Assembly (NCBI RefSeq): GCF_004614185.1
Contig: NZ_SPVF01000210.1
Location: 1 to 33,877, forward strand
Length of the DNA stretch: 33,877 bases
Direction of reading: 5' to 3'
From: Zemynaea arenosa
GTDB lineage: Bacteria; Pseudomonadota; Gammaproteobacteria; Burkholderiales; Burkholderiaceae_D
The first letter of the stretch is position 1, and every line of letters begins with the position of its first letter. Both the position numbers and the translations under genes were made by a program. Below, piece by piece: positions 15,539-22,919 of the stretch. The notes beneath the pieces are model-generated. The model was not told where the DNA came from and searched no databases. It saw only the letters and a list, made by a program, of their open reading frames with translations.

Positions 15539-16600
15539 TCAGGCTTCGACGGTCACGCCGGGCGCGCCCGCGCCCATGCGGCCAATGACGGCGGCGTGGC
15601 CGAAGCCTTCGCGGCGGAACAGGTCCAGCACGTCGTCCACGGCCGACGGATCGCAGGAAACCAGCAGGCCGCCGGAGGTTTGCGGGTCGGTGAGCAGCGC
15701 CTGCTGGGCGGCGCTGACGTTGGCGGACAGCGTGACTTCGTGGCCGTACGCAGCCCAGTTGCGGCCCGAGGCGCCGGTGAAGTAGCCGTCCTTGGCCAGC
15801 TGCTCGACGCCCGGCAGCAGCGGGATGCGCGGCATCTCCAGCGTGGCCGTGAGCTGCGCGCCGCGCGCCAGTTCCAGCAGGTGGCCCAGCAGGCCGAAGC
15901 CGGTGACGTCGGTCAGCGCGTGCACGCCGGGCATGTCGGCCAGCAGGCGGCCGGGCTTATTCAGCTTGGTGGTGTTCTCGATCATGGCGGCATAGCCCTC
16001 GGCGCCGAGCACATTCTTTTTCAGCGCCGCGGACAGCACGCCCACGCCCAGCGGCTTGCCGAGGATGAGGACATCGCCCGCGCGCGCGTCCGCGTTGCGC
16101 TTGACCTTGGATGGATGCACGAGGCCCAGCACCACCAGGCCATAGATCGGCTCCACCGAGTCGATGGTGTGGCCGCCTGCGATCGGGATGCCCGCTTCCG
16201 CGCACACCGACTCACCGCCCTTGATGATCTGGCCGATGGTCTCGATCGGCAGTTTGTTGATTGGCATGCCCACCAGCGCGAGCGCCATGATCGGCGTGCC
16301 GCCCATGGCGTAGACGTCCGAGATGGCGTTGGTGGCGGCGATGCGGCCGAAGTCGAACGGATCGTCGACGATCGGCATGAAGAAGTCGGTGGTGGCGATC
16401 AGCGCCTGCTCGTCATTGAGCTTGTAGACGGCGGCGTCGTCGGCGGTCTCGATGCCGACCATGAGCTCCTTCGGCACGGGGAAGCCGTGCGAATTCTTGA
16501 GAATCTCGGACAGCACGCCCGGCGCAATCTTGCACCCGCAGCCGCCGCCATGCGAAAAAGAAGTCAGCCGGATCGGCTCAGTGGTCGTCGTCGTGGTCAT
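15539..16600 (-). CDS. senC: Selenophosphate synthetase (SenC / SelD)
   Basis: 353 residues. It uses ATP to make selenophosphate from selenide. The catalytic loop SHGGGCGCK holds Cys21 and Lys24, equivalent to Cys17 and Lys20 of E. coli SelD; the site is Cys, not selenocysteine. Further marks are the AIRS-type fold motifs TTDFFMPIVDDPFDFGRIAA, AMGGTPIMAL, GGHTID and TDVTGFGLLGH. The start is MTTTTTTEP at 16600; the longer frame runs antisense or into senB. It lies 32 nt after senB on the same strand. By sequence SenC cannot be told from housekeeping SelD. Context gives it the selenoneine role, though it may also serve selenoprotein or tRNA selenation if those genes exist elsewhere. Confidence 0.93.
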   Translation of the reverse strand: MTTTTTTEPIRLTSFSHGGGCGCKIAPGVLSEILKNSHGFPVPKELMVGIETADDAAVYKLNDEQALIATTDFFMPIVDDPFDFGRIAATNAISDVYAMGGTPIMALALVGMPINKLPIETIGQIIKGGESVCAEAGIPIAGGHTIDSVEPIYGLVVLGLVHPSKVKRNADARAGDVLILGKPLGVGVLSAALKKNVLGAEGYAAMIENTTKLNKPGRLLADMPGVHALTDVTGFGLLGHLLELARGAQLTATLEMPRIPLLPGVEQLAKDGYFTGASGRNWAAYGHEVTLSANVSAAQQALLTDPQTSGGLLVSCDPSAVDDVLDLFRREGFGHAAVIGRMGAGAPGVTVEA

Positions 16601-16632
16601 GATGAGGCATCGTCGAAACGGGAAGAGCGTGA

Positions 16633-17622
16633 TTATCTCACGGGCGACAGCAGTGCGGCGGCGAGGGCGCGGACGGCCGCGGCTTCGCGCTCCGGAGCGA
16701 ACAGCGGGGCGCGGGCGGCGGATTGGGTGCGGAGGAGGGCGTAGTAGGCGGGGTCGGTGACGCTGCGGGTCGCCAGGGCGGCGAGAGCAGCGGCATCGCC
16801 GGCCGGGAAGAAGCCGGCATAGTCGTCGCCCAGCATGCCGCGGTTGCCAGGGATGTCGCTGGCGAGGACCGGCGTCCCGGCCGTCACGGCCTCGATGATG
16901 ACATTGGCCCCGGCCTCCATCAGCGACGTAATCACCATCGCATGGCTGCGCTTCAGGCGCTGGCGCGTGTCGCCGTGCGGCAGGCTGCCTAGCCACTGGA
17001 AGTTGCGGCTATGCGCGGCCTGCGCGGCCTCCCCGAGCTGCGGCTCCAGCGCGTTGCCGATCAACGTAAAGCGGATGCGCCGATCCTCGATCAACTGGCT
17101 GGCGCGGATGAAGGTTAGCGGATCTTTCTCGCGCCGCAGATGCCCCGCCATCACAAAGTCGATATGCCGCCGCGCGAGCGGATGCGAATACGCCGCCAGC
17201 GGCGGCGCGGACTGGTAGATCACCTGCGCCTTGGCTTGTGCCGGCACAGGCAGCACCTCCAGCGCCTTCGGCTGCAGCACCACGATGCGCGTGGCCTGCT
17301 CCAGGGCCGCCAAGGCATCGAGCCTGCCAGAGGCTCCGGCAGGGCCGGAACCCGGCAAGTCACGGTACAAGTCCGTCCCCGTCATGACCAGCACCGACGG
17401 CCGCCCGGTGGCCGCGAAGGCCGCGAGCGAGGGCGCGGAGCGCAGCGCGTGCAGCCCGATCATCAGGTCCGGCACCGGGTCGCCCGGCTCCCAGCCGCGC
17501 ACGATGCGCACGCGGTAGCCCGGCCGCAGGAACTGCGCCCAGCGGCTGGCTGTCTGCCAGTTGCCGTTGTTCTCCCGCTTCTCGGCGGGGCTGACGATCA
17601 GGATGTCTCCGGCGGCCGCCAT
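16633..17622 (-). CDS. senB: Selenosugar synthase SenB (glycosyltransferase-like)
   Basis: 329 residues with a GT-B (family 4-like) fold. In the described selenoneine pathway SenB uses selenophosphate and a UDP-N-acetylhexosamine to form a 1-selenosugar, making a carbon-selenium bond. Seen here: ILIVSPAEKRENNGNWQTASRWAQFL at the N-terminus, where the NGNW..A.RWA pattern is characteristic of this family; a middle VMAGHLRREKDPLTFIRA; and a C-terminal donor-site region SLMEAGANVIIEAVTAGTPVLASDIPGNRGML. The start at 17622 has AAGGGAAGG just upstream; the longer frame to 17673 would run into senA. It is divergent from senA by 32 bp and followed by senC, the classic partner set. Confidence 0.92.
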   Translation of the reverse strand: MAAAGDILIVSPAEKRENNGNWQTASRWAQFLRPGYRVRIVRGWEPGDPVPDLMIGLHALRSAPSLAAFAATGRPSVLVMTGTDLYRDLPGSGPAGASGRLDALAALEQATRIVVLQPKALEVLPVPAQAKAQVIYQSAPPLAAYSHPLARRHIDFVMAGHLRREKDPLTFIRASQLIEDRRIRFTLIGNALEPQLGEAAQAAHSRNFQWLGSLPHGDTRQRLKRSHAMVITSLMEAGANVIIEAVTAGTPVLASDIPGNRGMLGDDYAGFFPAGDAAALAALATRSVTDPAYYALLRTQSAARAPLFAPEREAAAVRALAAALLSPVR

Positions 17623-17654
17623 GCCTTCCCTTGAAAAGCCGCTACAATCGCGGC
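17623..17654. promoter_or_regulatory. Compact divergent senA/senB start region
   Basis: Only 32 bp separate the two start codons. TACAAT (17643-17648) ends exactly 6 nt before the senA ATG, so the senA message would begin at its start codon. The same few bases hold the senB ribosome binding site (AAGGGAAGG, minus strand) and a 5-bp inverted repeat GCCGC/GCGGC around the -10 box. A senB promoter would have to lie within the first senA codons. Confidence 0.45.
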
Positions 17655-18848
17655 ATGACCTCATCGCCTGCATCGTTCCGCTCCGCCAGCCCCGAGGAGC
17701 TGGCAGTCGCGCTGCAGGATGCGCGGCATTATACGTTAAGCCTGTTCGACCAATTTGCCGCCGCGGGCTATGACACGCTGACCCGCGTCCCGCACATCCG
17801 CACGATTAACCCGCCCTTGTGGGAGCTCGGCCACCTGGCCTGGTTCGCCGAGTGGTACATCCTGCGCGAAGCGACGTCCAGTCACCCGGCCGCCGCCCAC
17901 GGCAGCAGCCTGCTGACCCGCGGCGACGACTGGTTCGACTCCAACACCGTCCCGCACCGCACCCGCTGGGCGCTGGACCTGCCGTCGCCCGGCGCCATCC
18001 GCACCTACTGCCGCGAGGTGCTGGACCGCGCGCTGGACAAGCTGACCCGCACCCCGCACTCGAACGCCGCCCTGTATCCCTATCGGCTGGCCCTCGCGCA
18101 TGAAGACATGCATGGCGAAGCCTTCCTCTACACCATGCAGACCATCGGCGTCGAACCACCGCGCGACGCGCTGCTGCCGCAGCACGGCGTGGCCCAGCGC
18201 GAGATCGCCTACCCCGGTGGCACCCTGGCCATGGGCTCGGACCCGCACGGCCCCTTCGCCTTCGATAACGAGAAGCCGCCGCACGAGGTCTGCGTGCCCG
18301 CCTTTGCGATCGACGCCTCGCTGGTCACCAATGCCCAGTACCAGGACTTCATCGACGACGGCGGCTACCAGAACGCGCGCTGGTGGAGCGCGGCGGGCAA
18401 GGCCTGGCTGATGCAGCAGGAGCGCTCGTCGCCCCGCTATTGGGCCCGCACGGGCGACGGCTGGAGCCTGCGCCGCTTCGGCCACACCGGCGTCCCCGCA
18501 CCTTACGAGCCGGTGCGCCATGTGAACCTGTTCGAAGCCCAGGCCTGGTGCGCCTGGGCCGGGCGCCGGCTGCCGGCCGAGGCGGAGTGGGAGTTCGCGG
18601 CCACCTCGCGCATACCCGGCTTTCGCTGGGGCCAGCTGTGGGAGTGGACGGCCACGCCGTTCGAGCCTTACCCCGGCTTTACGCCCGACCGCTACCTCGA
18701 ATACTCGGAGCCCTGGTTCATGACGCACCAGTCCCTGCGCGGCGGCTCGTTTGCCACGCCGGGGCGGCTGCTGTCGCCGCGCTTCCGCAATTTCTACATG
18801 CCCGAGCGCGACGATATCTTCTGCGGGTTCCGCTCCTGCGCGCTGTGA
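17655..18848 (+). CDS. senA: Selenoneine synthase SenA (EgtB-like)
   Basis: 397 residues with the EgtB layout: N-terminal DinB-like domain and C-terminal formylglycine-generating-enzyme-like domain. SenA is the non-heme iron enzyme that joins hercynine and the SenB selenosugar oxidatively on the way to selenoneine. Probable iron ligands are His60 in LWELGHLAWFAEW and His149/His153 in HEDMHGE. C-terminal marks are RLPAEAEWEFA, LWEWTATPFEPYPGF and RGGSFATP. It differs clearly from the other EgtB in the window (HEDMH against HEQQH, LGHLAWF against LAHTTWF), and its position beside senB and senC decides the assignment. The ATG at 17655 is chosen over TTG 17631, which lies upstream of the -10-like TACAAT. 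Confidence 0.92.
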   Translation: MTSSPASFRSASPEELAVALQDARHYTLSLFDQFAAAGYDTLTRVPHIRTINPPLWELGHLAWFAEWYILREATSSHPAAAHGSSLLTRGDDWFDSNTVPHRTRWALDLPSPGAIRTYCREVLDRALDKLTRTPHSNAALYPYRLALAHEDMHGEAFLYTMQTIGVEPPRDALLPQHGVAQREIAYPGGTLAMGSDPHGPFAFDNEKPPHEVCVPAFAIDASLVTNAQYQDFIDDGGYQNARWWSAAGKAWLMQQERSSPRYWARTGDGWSLRRFGHTGVPAPYEPVRHVNLFEAQAWCAWAGRRLPAEAEWEFAATSRIPGFRWGQLWEWTATPFEPYPGFTPDRYLEYSEPWFMTHQSLRGGSFATPGRLLSPRFRNFYMPERDDIFCGFRSCAL

Positions 18849-18927
18849 ATCGCGCGAACCCCGCGCCAGGTTTGATGCGACAATCGCCACTTCTTCCGTC
18901 CCCAACGCCACGAACCCCAACCGCACC

Positions 18928-19413
18928 ATGCCCAAGCAACCGCCAGCGTTTGAAGTCCACAACTCTCCCATCCACGGCAACGGCGTCTTCGCCATCCGCC
19001 ACATCGACGCGGGCGAACGCCTGGTGGAATACAAGGGCCGCCGGATTTCATGGGACGAGGCGACCGCACGCGCGGAGCGCAGCGGCCAGCCGGTCAACTA
19101 CACGCTGTTCTTTACCCTGGCCGACGGGAATGTGATCGATGGCGGCGACAAGGGCAACGATGCGCGCTTCATCAACCACTCCTGCGACCCGAACTGCGAG
19201 GCGTATGAGGAGGACGGCCGTGTGTACATCCATGCGCTGCACGACATCGAGCCGGGCGAAGAGCTGAACTACAACTACGCCCTGGTCTATGACGGCCCCC
19301 ATACCGCCGCCATCAAGAAGGCCTTTGCCTGCCGCTGCGGCTCGCCCAACTGCACGGGCGTGATGCTCGCGCCGAAGAAGCGCCAGCGCAAAGCCGCCGC
19401 CAAAGCCGCCTGA
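18928..19413 (+). CDS. SET-domain protein-lysine methyltransferase
   Basis: 161 residues, almost entirely one SET domain. Seen in order: SPIHGNGVFA (SAM-binding start, 13-22), DARFINHSCDPNCEA (with NHSC at 83-86, the pseudoknot motif), GEELNYNYAL (110-119, catalytic Tyr region) and a post-SET-like cysteine cluster CRCGSPNC (Cys135, 137, 142), which with Cys90 can bind zinc. The C-terminus is a basic Lys/Arg/Ala tail suggestive of nucleic-acid or ribosome contact. SET proteins are typical of eukaryotes, and bacterial ones occur in several lineages with mostly unknown substrates. The ATG at 18928 is the first that leaves the SET domain whole; the ribosome binding site is poor. Whether it shares a message with senA, 79 nt upstream, is unclear. 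Confidence 0.92.
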   Translation: MPKQPPAFEVHNSPIHGNGVFAIRHIDAGERLVEYKGRRISWDEATARAERSGQPVNYTLFFTLADGNVIDGGDKGNDARFINHSCDPNCEAYEEDGRVYIHALHDIEPGEELNYNYALVYDGPHTAAIKKAFACRCGSPNCTGVMLAPKKRQRKAAAKAA

Positions 19414-19414
19414 C

Positions 19415-19457
19415 GGCACCGCCGCGCCGCGCCAGCGGTGCCCCCTCCTGAAGGGGG
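19415..19457 (+). terminator. Two adjacent hairpins after the SET gene
   Basis: GGCACCGC (19415-19422) pairs perfectly with GCGGTGCC (19435-19442), and immediately after, CCCCCT pairs with AGGGGG (19441-19457, sharing two bases). There is no T run, so intrinsic termination is uncertain, but position and stem strength fit the end of the SET transcript. Confidence 0.4.
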
Positions 19458-19531
19458 AAGCAACGCGGAGCTGGTGACAGCACATGCATACATGGCGAGA
19501 ATTGCGGCTTTCCTGACTCTGGGATGTCGCT

Positions 19532-20611
19532 GTGGCTCGCAAGAAGAATTCCCGTTTGTGGGCACGCCTGCGCGTGCTGTGTTCCTCCGGCCTGGACCTT
19601 ATGTGCATCGCTCCGGACGCTTTTGCGCTGGTCCGGGAGCTGATCCCCTACGACGCCGCGACCCTGTACCTCACCGGCCCGGACGGCGAGACCTATACCA
19701 CCTGGCAGAGCTCAGTGCTCGATTGTGTGCGCAACGTGTGCGCCTCGGAGGAATTCAACCGCAAGGAGGACCGGTACAAGATCTCCGACCTGGTCATGGC
19801 TGCCCCGAAAGTGGGCCACATGTTGCAGCCGCCGCGGAGCTACTTTGCCAGCCTTGCCTATCAGGAGATTGTCCGCCCCGCCGGCCAGCATCACGTCCTG
19901 GACGTGCGTCTGGAACTCGACGGCCGGCGGGTTGGCTTGCTCATGCTGCTGCGCGCGCCCGGAGCGGGCTTCGATGGCGATGACGTGGACGAAATCCTGC
20001 GCGTGGCCCGCTATTTCGAGCATGCCCACCGTTCCGCAGGCTGTGCGACCCTGGCCGAAGCCTGCCTCACGGAGGAGGCGATGGTGGTCGCCAACCGCGG
20101 CGGCGAAATCATGTACATGAGCGGCGAGGCGCAGGTCATGCTGCACGAACTGGCGCAGCAGGCGCACGCCCCGGCCACTCCGGGCCGGGTGCCGGAGCTG
20201 TGCCAGCGCGTGATCGAACGGCTGGCCAGCTCACAGCAGCTGGACCAGCTGCCAGTGGCGCGCATGTGGGCGCCGGGCGGGATCATCGAGGCCCGTGCGC
20301 AGTGGCTGGGTGGGCCGGGGGGCAGCGCAGGTCCGGAGGATCTGGCCGAACGGACGCCGGTGGGGATCTTCCTCAAGCGCGTGGAGCCGGTGCCGCTGCG
20401 GGTGTGGCGCAGTTTGCAGACGGCGGCACTGTCGCCGCAGCAGACCGAGGTCGCGTTCTGGATGGGGGTCGGGGTCCGGCGCGACGAAGTGCGCGAAAAG
20501 GTCGGAGTGAGCGAGGCGGGCCTGCGGGATTGCCTCAAGGTGATCTACGACCGCTTCGACTGTTCCTCCGAAGCCGCGCTGGCGGCAACCTTGCGGGGCC
20601 TGGCGGCGTAG
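19532..20611 (+). CDS. GAF-like sensor with LuxR-type helix-turn-helix
   Basis: 359 residues from a GTG start (19532). No strong ribosome binding site is visible, and ATG 19601 is possible. The N-terminal half (about 15-165) looks like a GAF-type sensory domain: LIPYDAATLYL, then SLAYQEIVRPAGQHHVLDVRL and RVGLLMLLRAPGAGF. The C-terminal about 55 residues (LSPQQTEVAFWMGVGVRRDEVREKVGVSEAGLRDCLKVIYDRF) match the LuxR/GerE helix-turn-helix in register (LTPRE.EV....G....EIA..L..S..TVK.HL..I..K), though with many non-consensus positions. It is therefore a divergent LuxR-like transcription factor. Ligand and targets are unknown. A strong terminator (20697-20734) follows. Confidence 0.8.
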   Translation: MARKKNSRLWARLRVLCSSGLDLMCIAPDAFALVRELIPYDAATLYLTGPDGETYTTWQSSVLDCVRNVCASEEFNRKEDRYKISDLVMAAPKVGHMLQPPRSYFASLAYQEIVRPAGQHHVLDVRLELDGRRVGLLMLLRAPGAGFDGDDVDEILRVARYFEHAHRSAGCATLAEACLTEEAMVVANRGGEIMYMSGEAQVMLHELAQQAHAPATPGRVPELCQRVIERLASSQQLDQLPVARMWAPGGIIEARAQWLGGPGGSAGPEDLAERTPVGIFLKRVEPVPLRVWRSLQTAALSPQQTEVAFWMGVGVRRDEVREKVGVSEAGLRDCLKVIYDRFDCSSEAALAATLRGLAA

Positions 20612-20696
20612 GCCCGCCGGCACCTGAAAGCCGGGCCCTGGTGCGCGCCCGCAGACGAGCGCCGGGCGAGGGCGCGTGTGCCTGAACCCGGAAATG

Positions 20697-20734
20697 AAAA
20701 ACCCCGCGGCTCGCGAGAGCGCGCGGGGTTTTTT
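20697..20734. terminator. Bidirectional Rho-independent terminator
   Basis: AACCCCGCG (20700-20708) pairs with CGCGGGGTT (20722-20730). The stem is flanked by AAAA on the left and TTTT on the right, so it works in both directions: for the LuxR-like gene and for rhlE, which end 86 and 66 bp away. Confidence 0.9.
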
Positions 20735-20799
20735 ATGCTTGCCGCGCCGGCCCTTGGGCGGAGCGACGCAGCTTGAGGCCCGCCGGAGCAGGCTGGCGA

Positions 20800-22581
20800 T
20801 CAGTCGCCGACGGTGCGGCGGAAGGTGTCGGCCGAACGCGGATGCGACTGGCGGAAGCCGCCTTCGCGGCGGGCTTCACGCGGGCCAGCGTCCCGATTGA
20901 AGCCGGCTGCGCGCGGGGCGCCCTCACGTTTGAAGCCAGCGTCACGGTTGAAGCCACCTTCGCGCGGTGCGGAGTCACGGTTGTAACCGCCCTCGCGTTT
21001 GAAGCCGCCCTCGCGCGGAGCGGCGTCACGGTTGAAGCCACCCTCGCGTTTGAAGCCAGCGTCACGGTTGAAGCCACCCTCACGCGGTGCCGCGTCACGG
21101 TTGAAACCACCTTCACGCGGTGCGGCGTCGCGATTGAAGCCGCCCTCACGTTTGAAACCTGCGTCACGGTTGTAGCCGCCGTCGCGATTCCAGCTGCGCT
21201 GCTCGCGCGGCGCGCCGTCCCGATTGAAGCCGCCTTCGCGCGGAGCGGCGTCCCGATTGAAGCCACCCTCACGCTGGTAGCCGCCGTCCGGCTTGCCGAA
21301 GCCGCGCTGGGCGGGCTTGCCGTAGCCGCGGCCATCGCCCGGCTTCCAGCCCGGACGCGGGCGCGACGGAGCCGACTTCTTCGGCTCCAGGCCCTCGATC
21401 ACATCGACCGGGATCGACTGCTTGGTGAAGCGCTCGATGCGGCGGATGTTGAGGTTCTCCGAGTGGTTCACCAGCGAGATCGCCAGGCCGTTGCGGCCCG
21501 CACGGCCAGTGCGGCCGATGCGGTGCACATAGTCCTCGGGGAACTTGGGCAGGTCGTAGTTCACCACGTGGGTGATGTTCGGCACGTCGATGCCGCGCGC
21601 GGCGACGTCGGTCGCCACCAGCACCTTGACCTGGCCGCGGCGCAGGCTGTCCAGGGTGCGGTTGCGCGCGCCCTGGTGCATGTCGCCATGCAGGGCAGCA
21701 GCCGCGAAGCCGGCGATGTTCAGGCGGTCGGCGATGGTGTCGGCGTCACGCTTGGTCGCGGTGAAGACCACGGCCTGGTCCAGCGCTTCGTCGCGCAGCA
21801 CGTGGTCCAGCAGGCGGTTCTTGTGCGACAGGTCGTCCACGAAGTGCACGCGCTGCACGATGTTCTCGTGGCGGTTGGCGTTGGTGGCGATCTGGATCAC
21901 TTTCGGATCCTTGGTGATGCGGCGCGCCATATTGCCCACCACGCCGTCCAGCGTGGCCGAGAACAGCATGGTCTGGCGGGTCTCAGGCGTGGCGGCGACG
22001 ATCTTCTCGATGTCCTCGATGAAGCCCATGTCCAGCATGCGGTCCGCTTCGTCCAAGACCAGCATTTCGAGCTGCGAGAAGTCGATCTTGCCCGACTCCA
22101 TGTGGTCGATCAGGCGGCCCGGGGTCGCGACCAGGATCTCGGGATTCTTGGCCAGCAGCTGCATCTGCTTCGGGTAGGGCATGCCGCCCAGGATCGAGAC
22201 CGCGCGCACGCGGCGGATCTGGGTGCCATATTTGGCGGTGGCGGTGGTGACCTGCAGCGCCAGTTCGCGCGTCGGGGTCAGGACCAGCATTTTCGGTTGC
22301 GCGGGCTTGTAGCGCACGCGTTCGCCGCGGGCCTTGGCCGATTGCGCTTCCTGGGCCGGAGTGCGGCTGGCGGGCGCTTCGTCTGCCAGGGCGAGACGGT
22401 GCAGGGCCGGCAGCATGAAGGCCGCGGTCTTGCCGGAACCGGTCTGGGACGAGACCAGCAGGTCACGGCCTTCGATGGCGGCCGGGATCGCCTGTTCCTG
22501 GACCGGGGTCGGCTTGGTGTAGCCGGCGTCGGTGACGGCCTTGACGATGGCCGCATGCAGGCCGAGTGCTTCAAATGTCAT
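20800..22581 (-). CDS. rhlE: DEAD-box RNA helicase RhlE with repetitive tail
   Basis: 593 residues. The RecA-like helicase core spans about 1-375: Q-motif with KPTPVQEQAIP, motif I QTGSGKT (46-52), PTRELA (103-108), TPGR (153-156), DEAD (177-180), SAT, HGDMHQ, ARGIDVP and HRIGRTGRAGR. RhlE helps ribosome assembly and RNA decay in the cold. The tail begins with a Lys/Pro/Gly linker, and from about residue 433 it is an array of GGFNRDAAPRE and GGFNRDAGFKRE units, with NRD occurring 11 times, basic and probably disordered. Such RGG-like tails bind RNA and favour condensation. The transcript probably has a leader of about 245 nt. Confidence 0.95.
   Translation of the reverse strand: MTFEALGLHAAIVKAVTDAGYTKPTPVQEQAIPAAIEGRDLLVSSQTGSGKTAAFMLPALHRLALADEAPASRTPAQEAQSAKARGERVRYKPAQPKMLVLTPTRELALQVTTATAKYGTQIRRVRAVSILGGMPYPKQMQLLAKNPEILVATPGRLIDHMESGKIDFSQLEMLVLDEADRMLDMGFIEDIEKIVAATPETRQTMLFSATLDGVVGNMARRITKDPKVIQIATNANRHENIVQRVHFVDDLSHKNRLLDHVLRDEALDQAVVFTATKRDADTIADRLNIAGFAAAALHGDMHQGARNRTLDSLRRGQVKVLVATDVAARGIDVPNITHVVNYDLPKFPEDYVHRIGRTGRAGRNGLAISLVNHSENLNIRRIERFTKQSIPVDVIEGLEPKKSAPSRPRPGWKPGDGRGYGKPAQRGFGKPDGGYQREGGFNRDAAPREGGFNRDGAPREQRSWNRDGGYNRDAGFKREGGFNRDAAPREGGFNRDAAPREGGFNRDAGFKREGGFNRDAAPREGGFKREGGYNRDSAPREGGFNRDAGFKREGAPRAAGFNRDAGPREARREGGFRQSHPRSADTFRRTVGD
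20851..21285. repeat. In-frame repeats coding the RhlE tail
   Basis: The 435-bp tract codes about 145 residues of imperfect 11- and 12-residue units (GGFNRD followed by AAPRE, AGFKRE or variants). Units differ by synonymous and a few non-synonymous changes, so the array is not freshly expanded, but slippage or recombination between copies would be expected to change its length among strains. Confidence 0.8.
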
Positions 22582-22919
22582 TGAGTGAATCTCTTATGTG
22601 AAATGATGAGCCGTGCCGGGCACGGACGCGACAGCGCAACGCGAACCAAATCAAAGACGAAATGACTTCAGTGACAAGAAATTTCGGCACAAAAGCTTTG
22701 CGCCGGGACGGTGTCCAAAGTGCGGACACGCAGGGCGGGGAGGCTTTATGAGAGGGCGCCGTTCAGTCGGCGGCCCTGGGTTGCGATGCTGCTTGTTTTT
22801 ATTGGTCGACTGCTTTTTGCAGCGCACAAAGCGTAACTATACAGGAACCGGCGGTACTTGTATAGATCATCGTGCGCTGCGTAGCGCGCTGCACCATGGC
22901 CGGCGGCCACGGTGTGGCG
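22582..22919. other. 338-bp gene-free spacer between fabI and rhlE
   Basis: I see no credible gene here. It holds the probable rhlE promoter (22836-22864, minus strand) and a long rhlE leader of about 245 nt with small hairpins, one at 22610-22625 around CGTGCC/GGCACG just upstream of the start. Near fabI there are GC-rich short stems (GCGCT-GCGT-AGCGC, 22874-22887) that could help end the fabI transcript but lack a T run. Confidence 0.55.
22836..22864 (-). promoter_or_regulatory. Probable rhlE promoter inside an inverted repeat
   Basis: On the minus strand TATACA (22859-22864) and TATAGT (22836-22841) are 17 nt apart, fitting -35 and -10 boxes. The same bases form a 7-bp inverted repeat, CTATACA (22837-22843) with TGTATAG (22859-22865), so a regulator could bind both elements. 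The predicted start near 22829 gives a long leader, as known for other cold-induced helicase genes. Confidence 0.5.

Noticed and set aside
15539-16996. Longer 485-residue form of SenC
   Set aside because: The extra N-terminal part is coded antisense-like over senB in another frame and has no SelD similarity; SelD begins normally at 16600.
17631-17655. Earlier TTG start for senA
   Set aside because: It lies upstream of the TACAAT -10-like box and has no ribosome binding site; the ATG at 17655 starts a normal SenA.
20851-21285. Possible CRISPR array or tandem satellite
   Set aside because: The units are imperfect, without unique spacers, and are in frame with RhlE, so they are protein-coding repeats.
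20773-22584. 603-residue plus-strand open frame with regular repeats
   Set aside because: Antisense to rhlE; its repeats only mirror the coding repeats of the RhlE tail.
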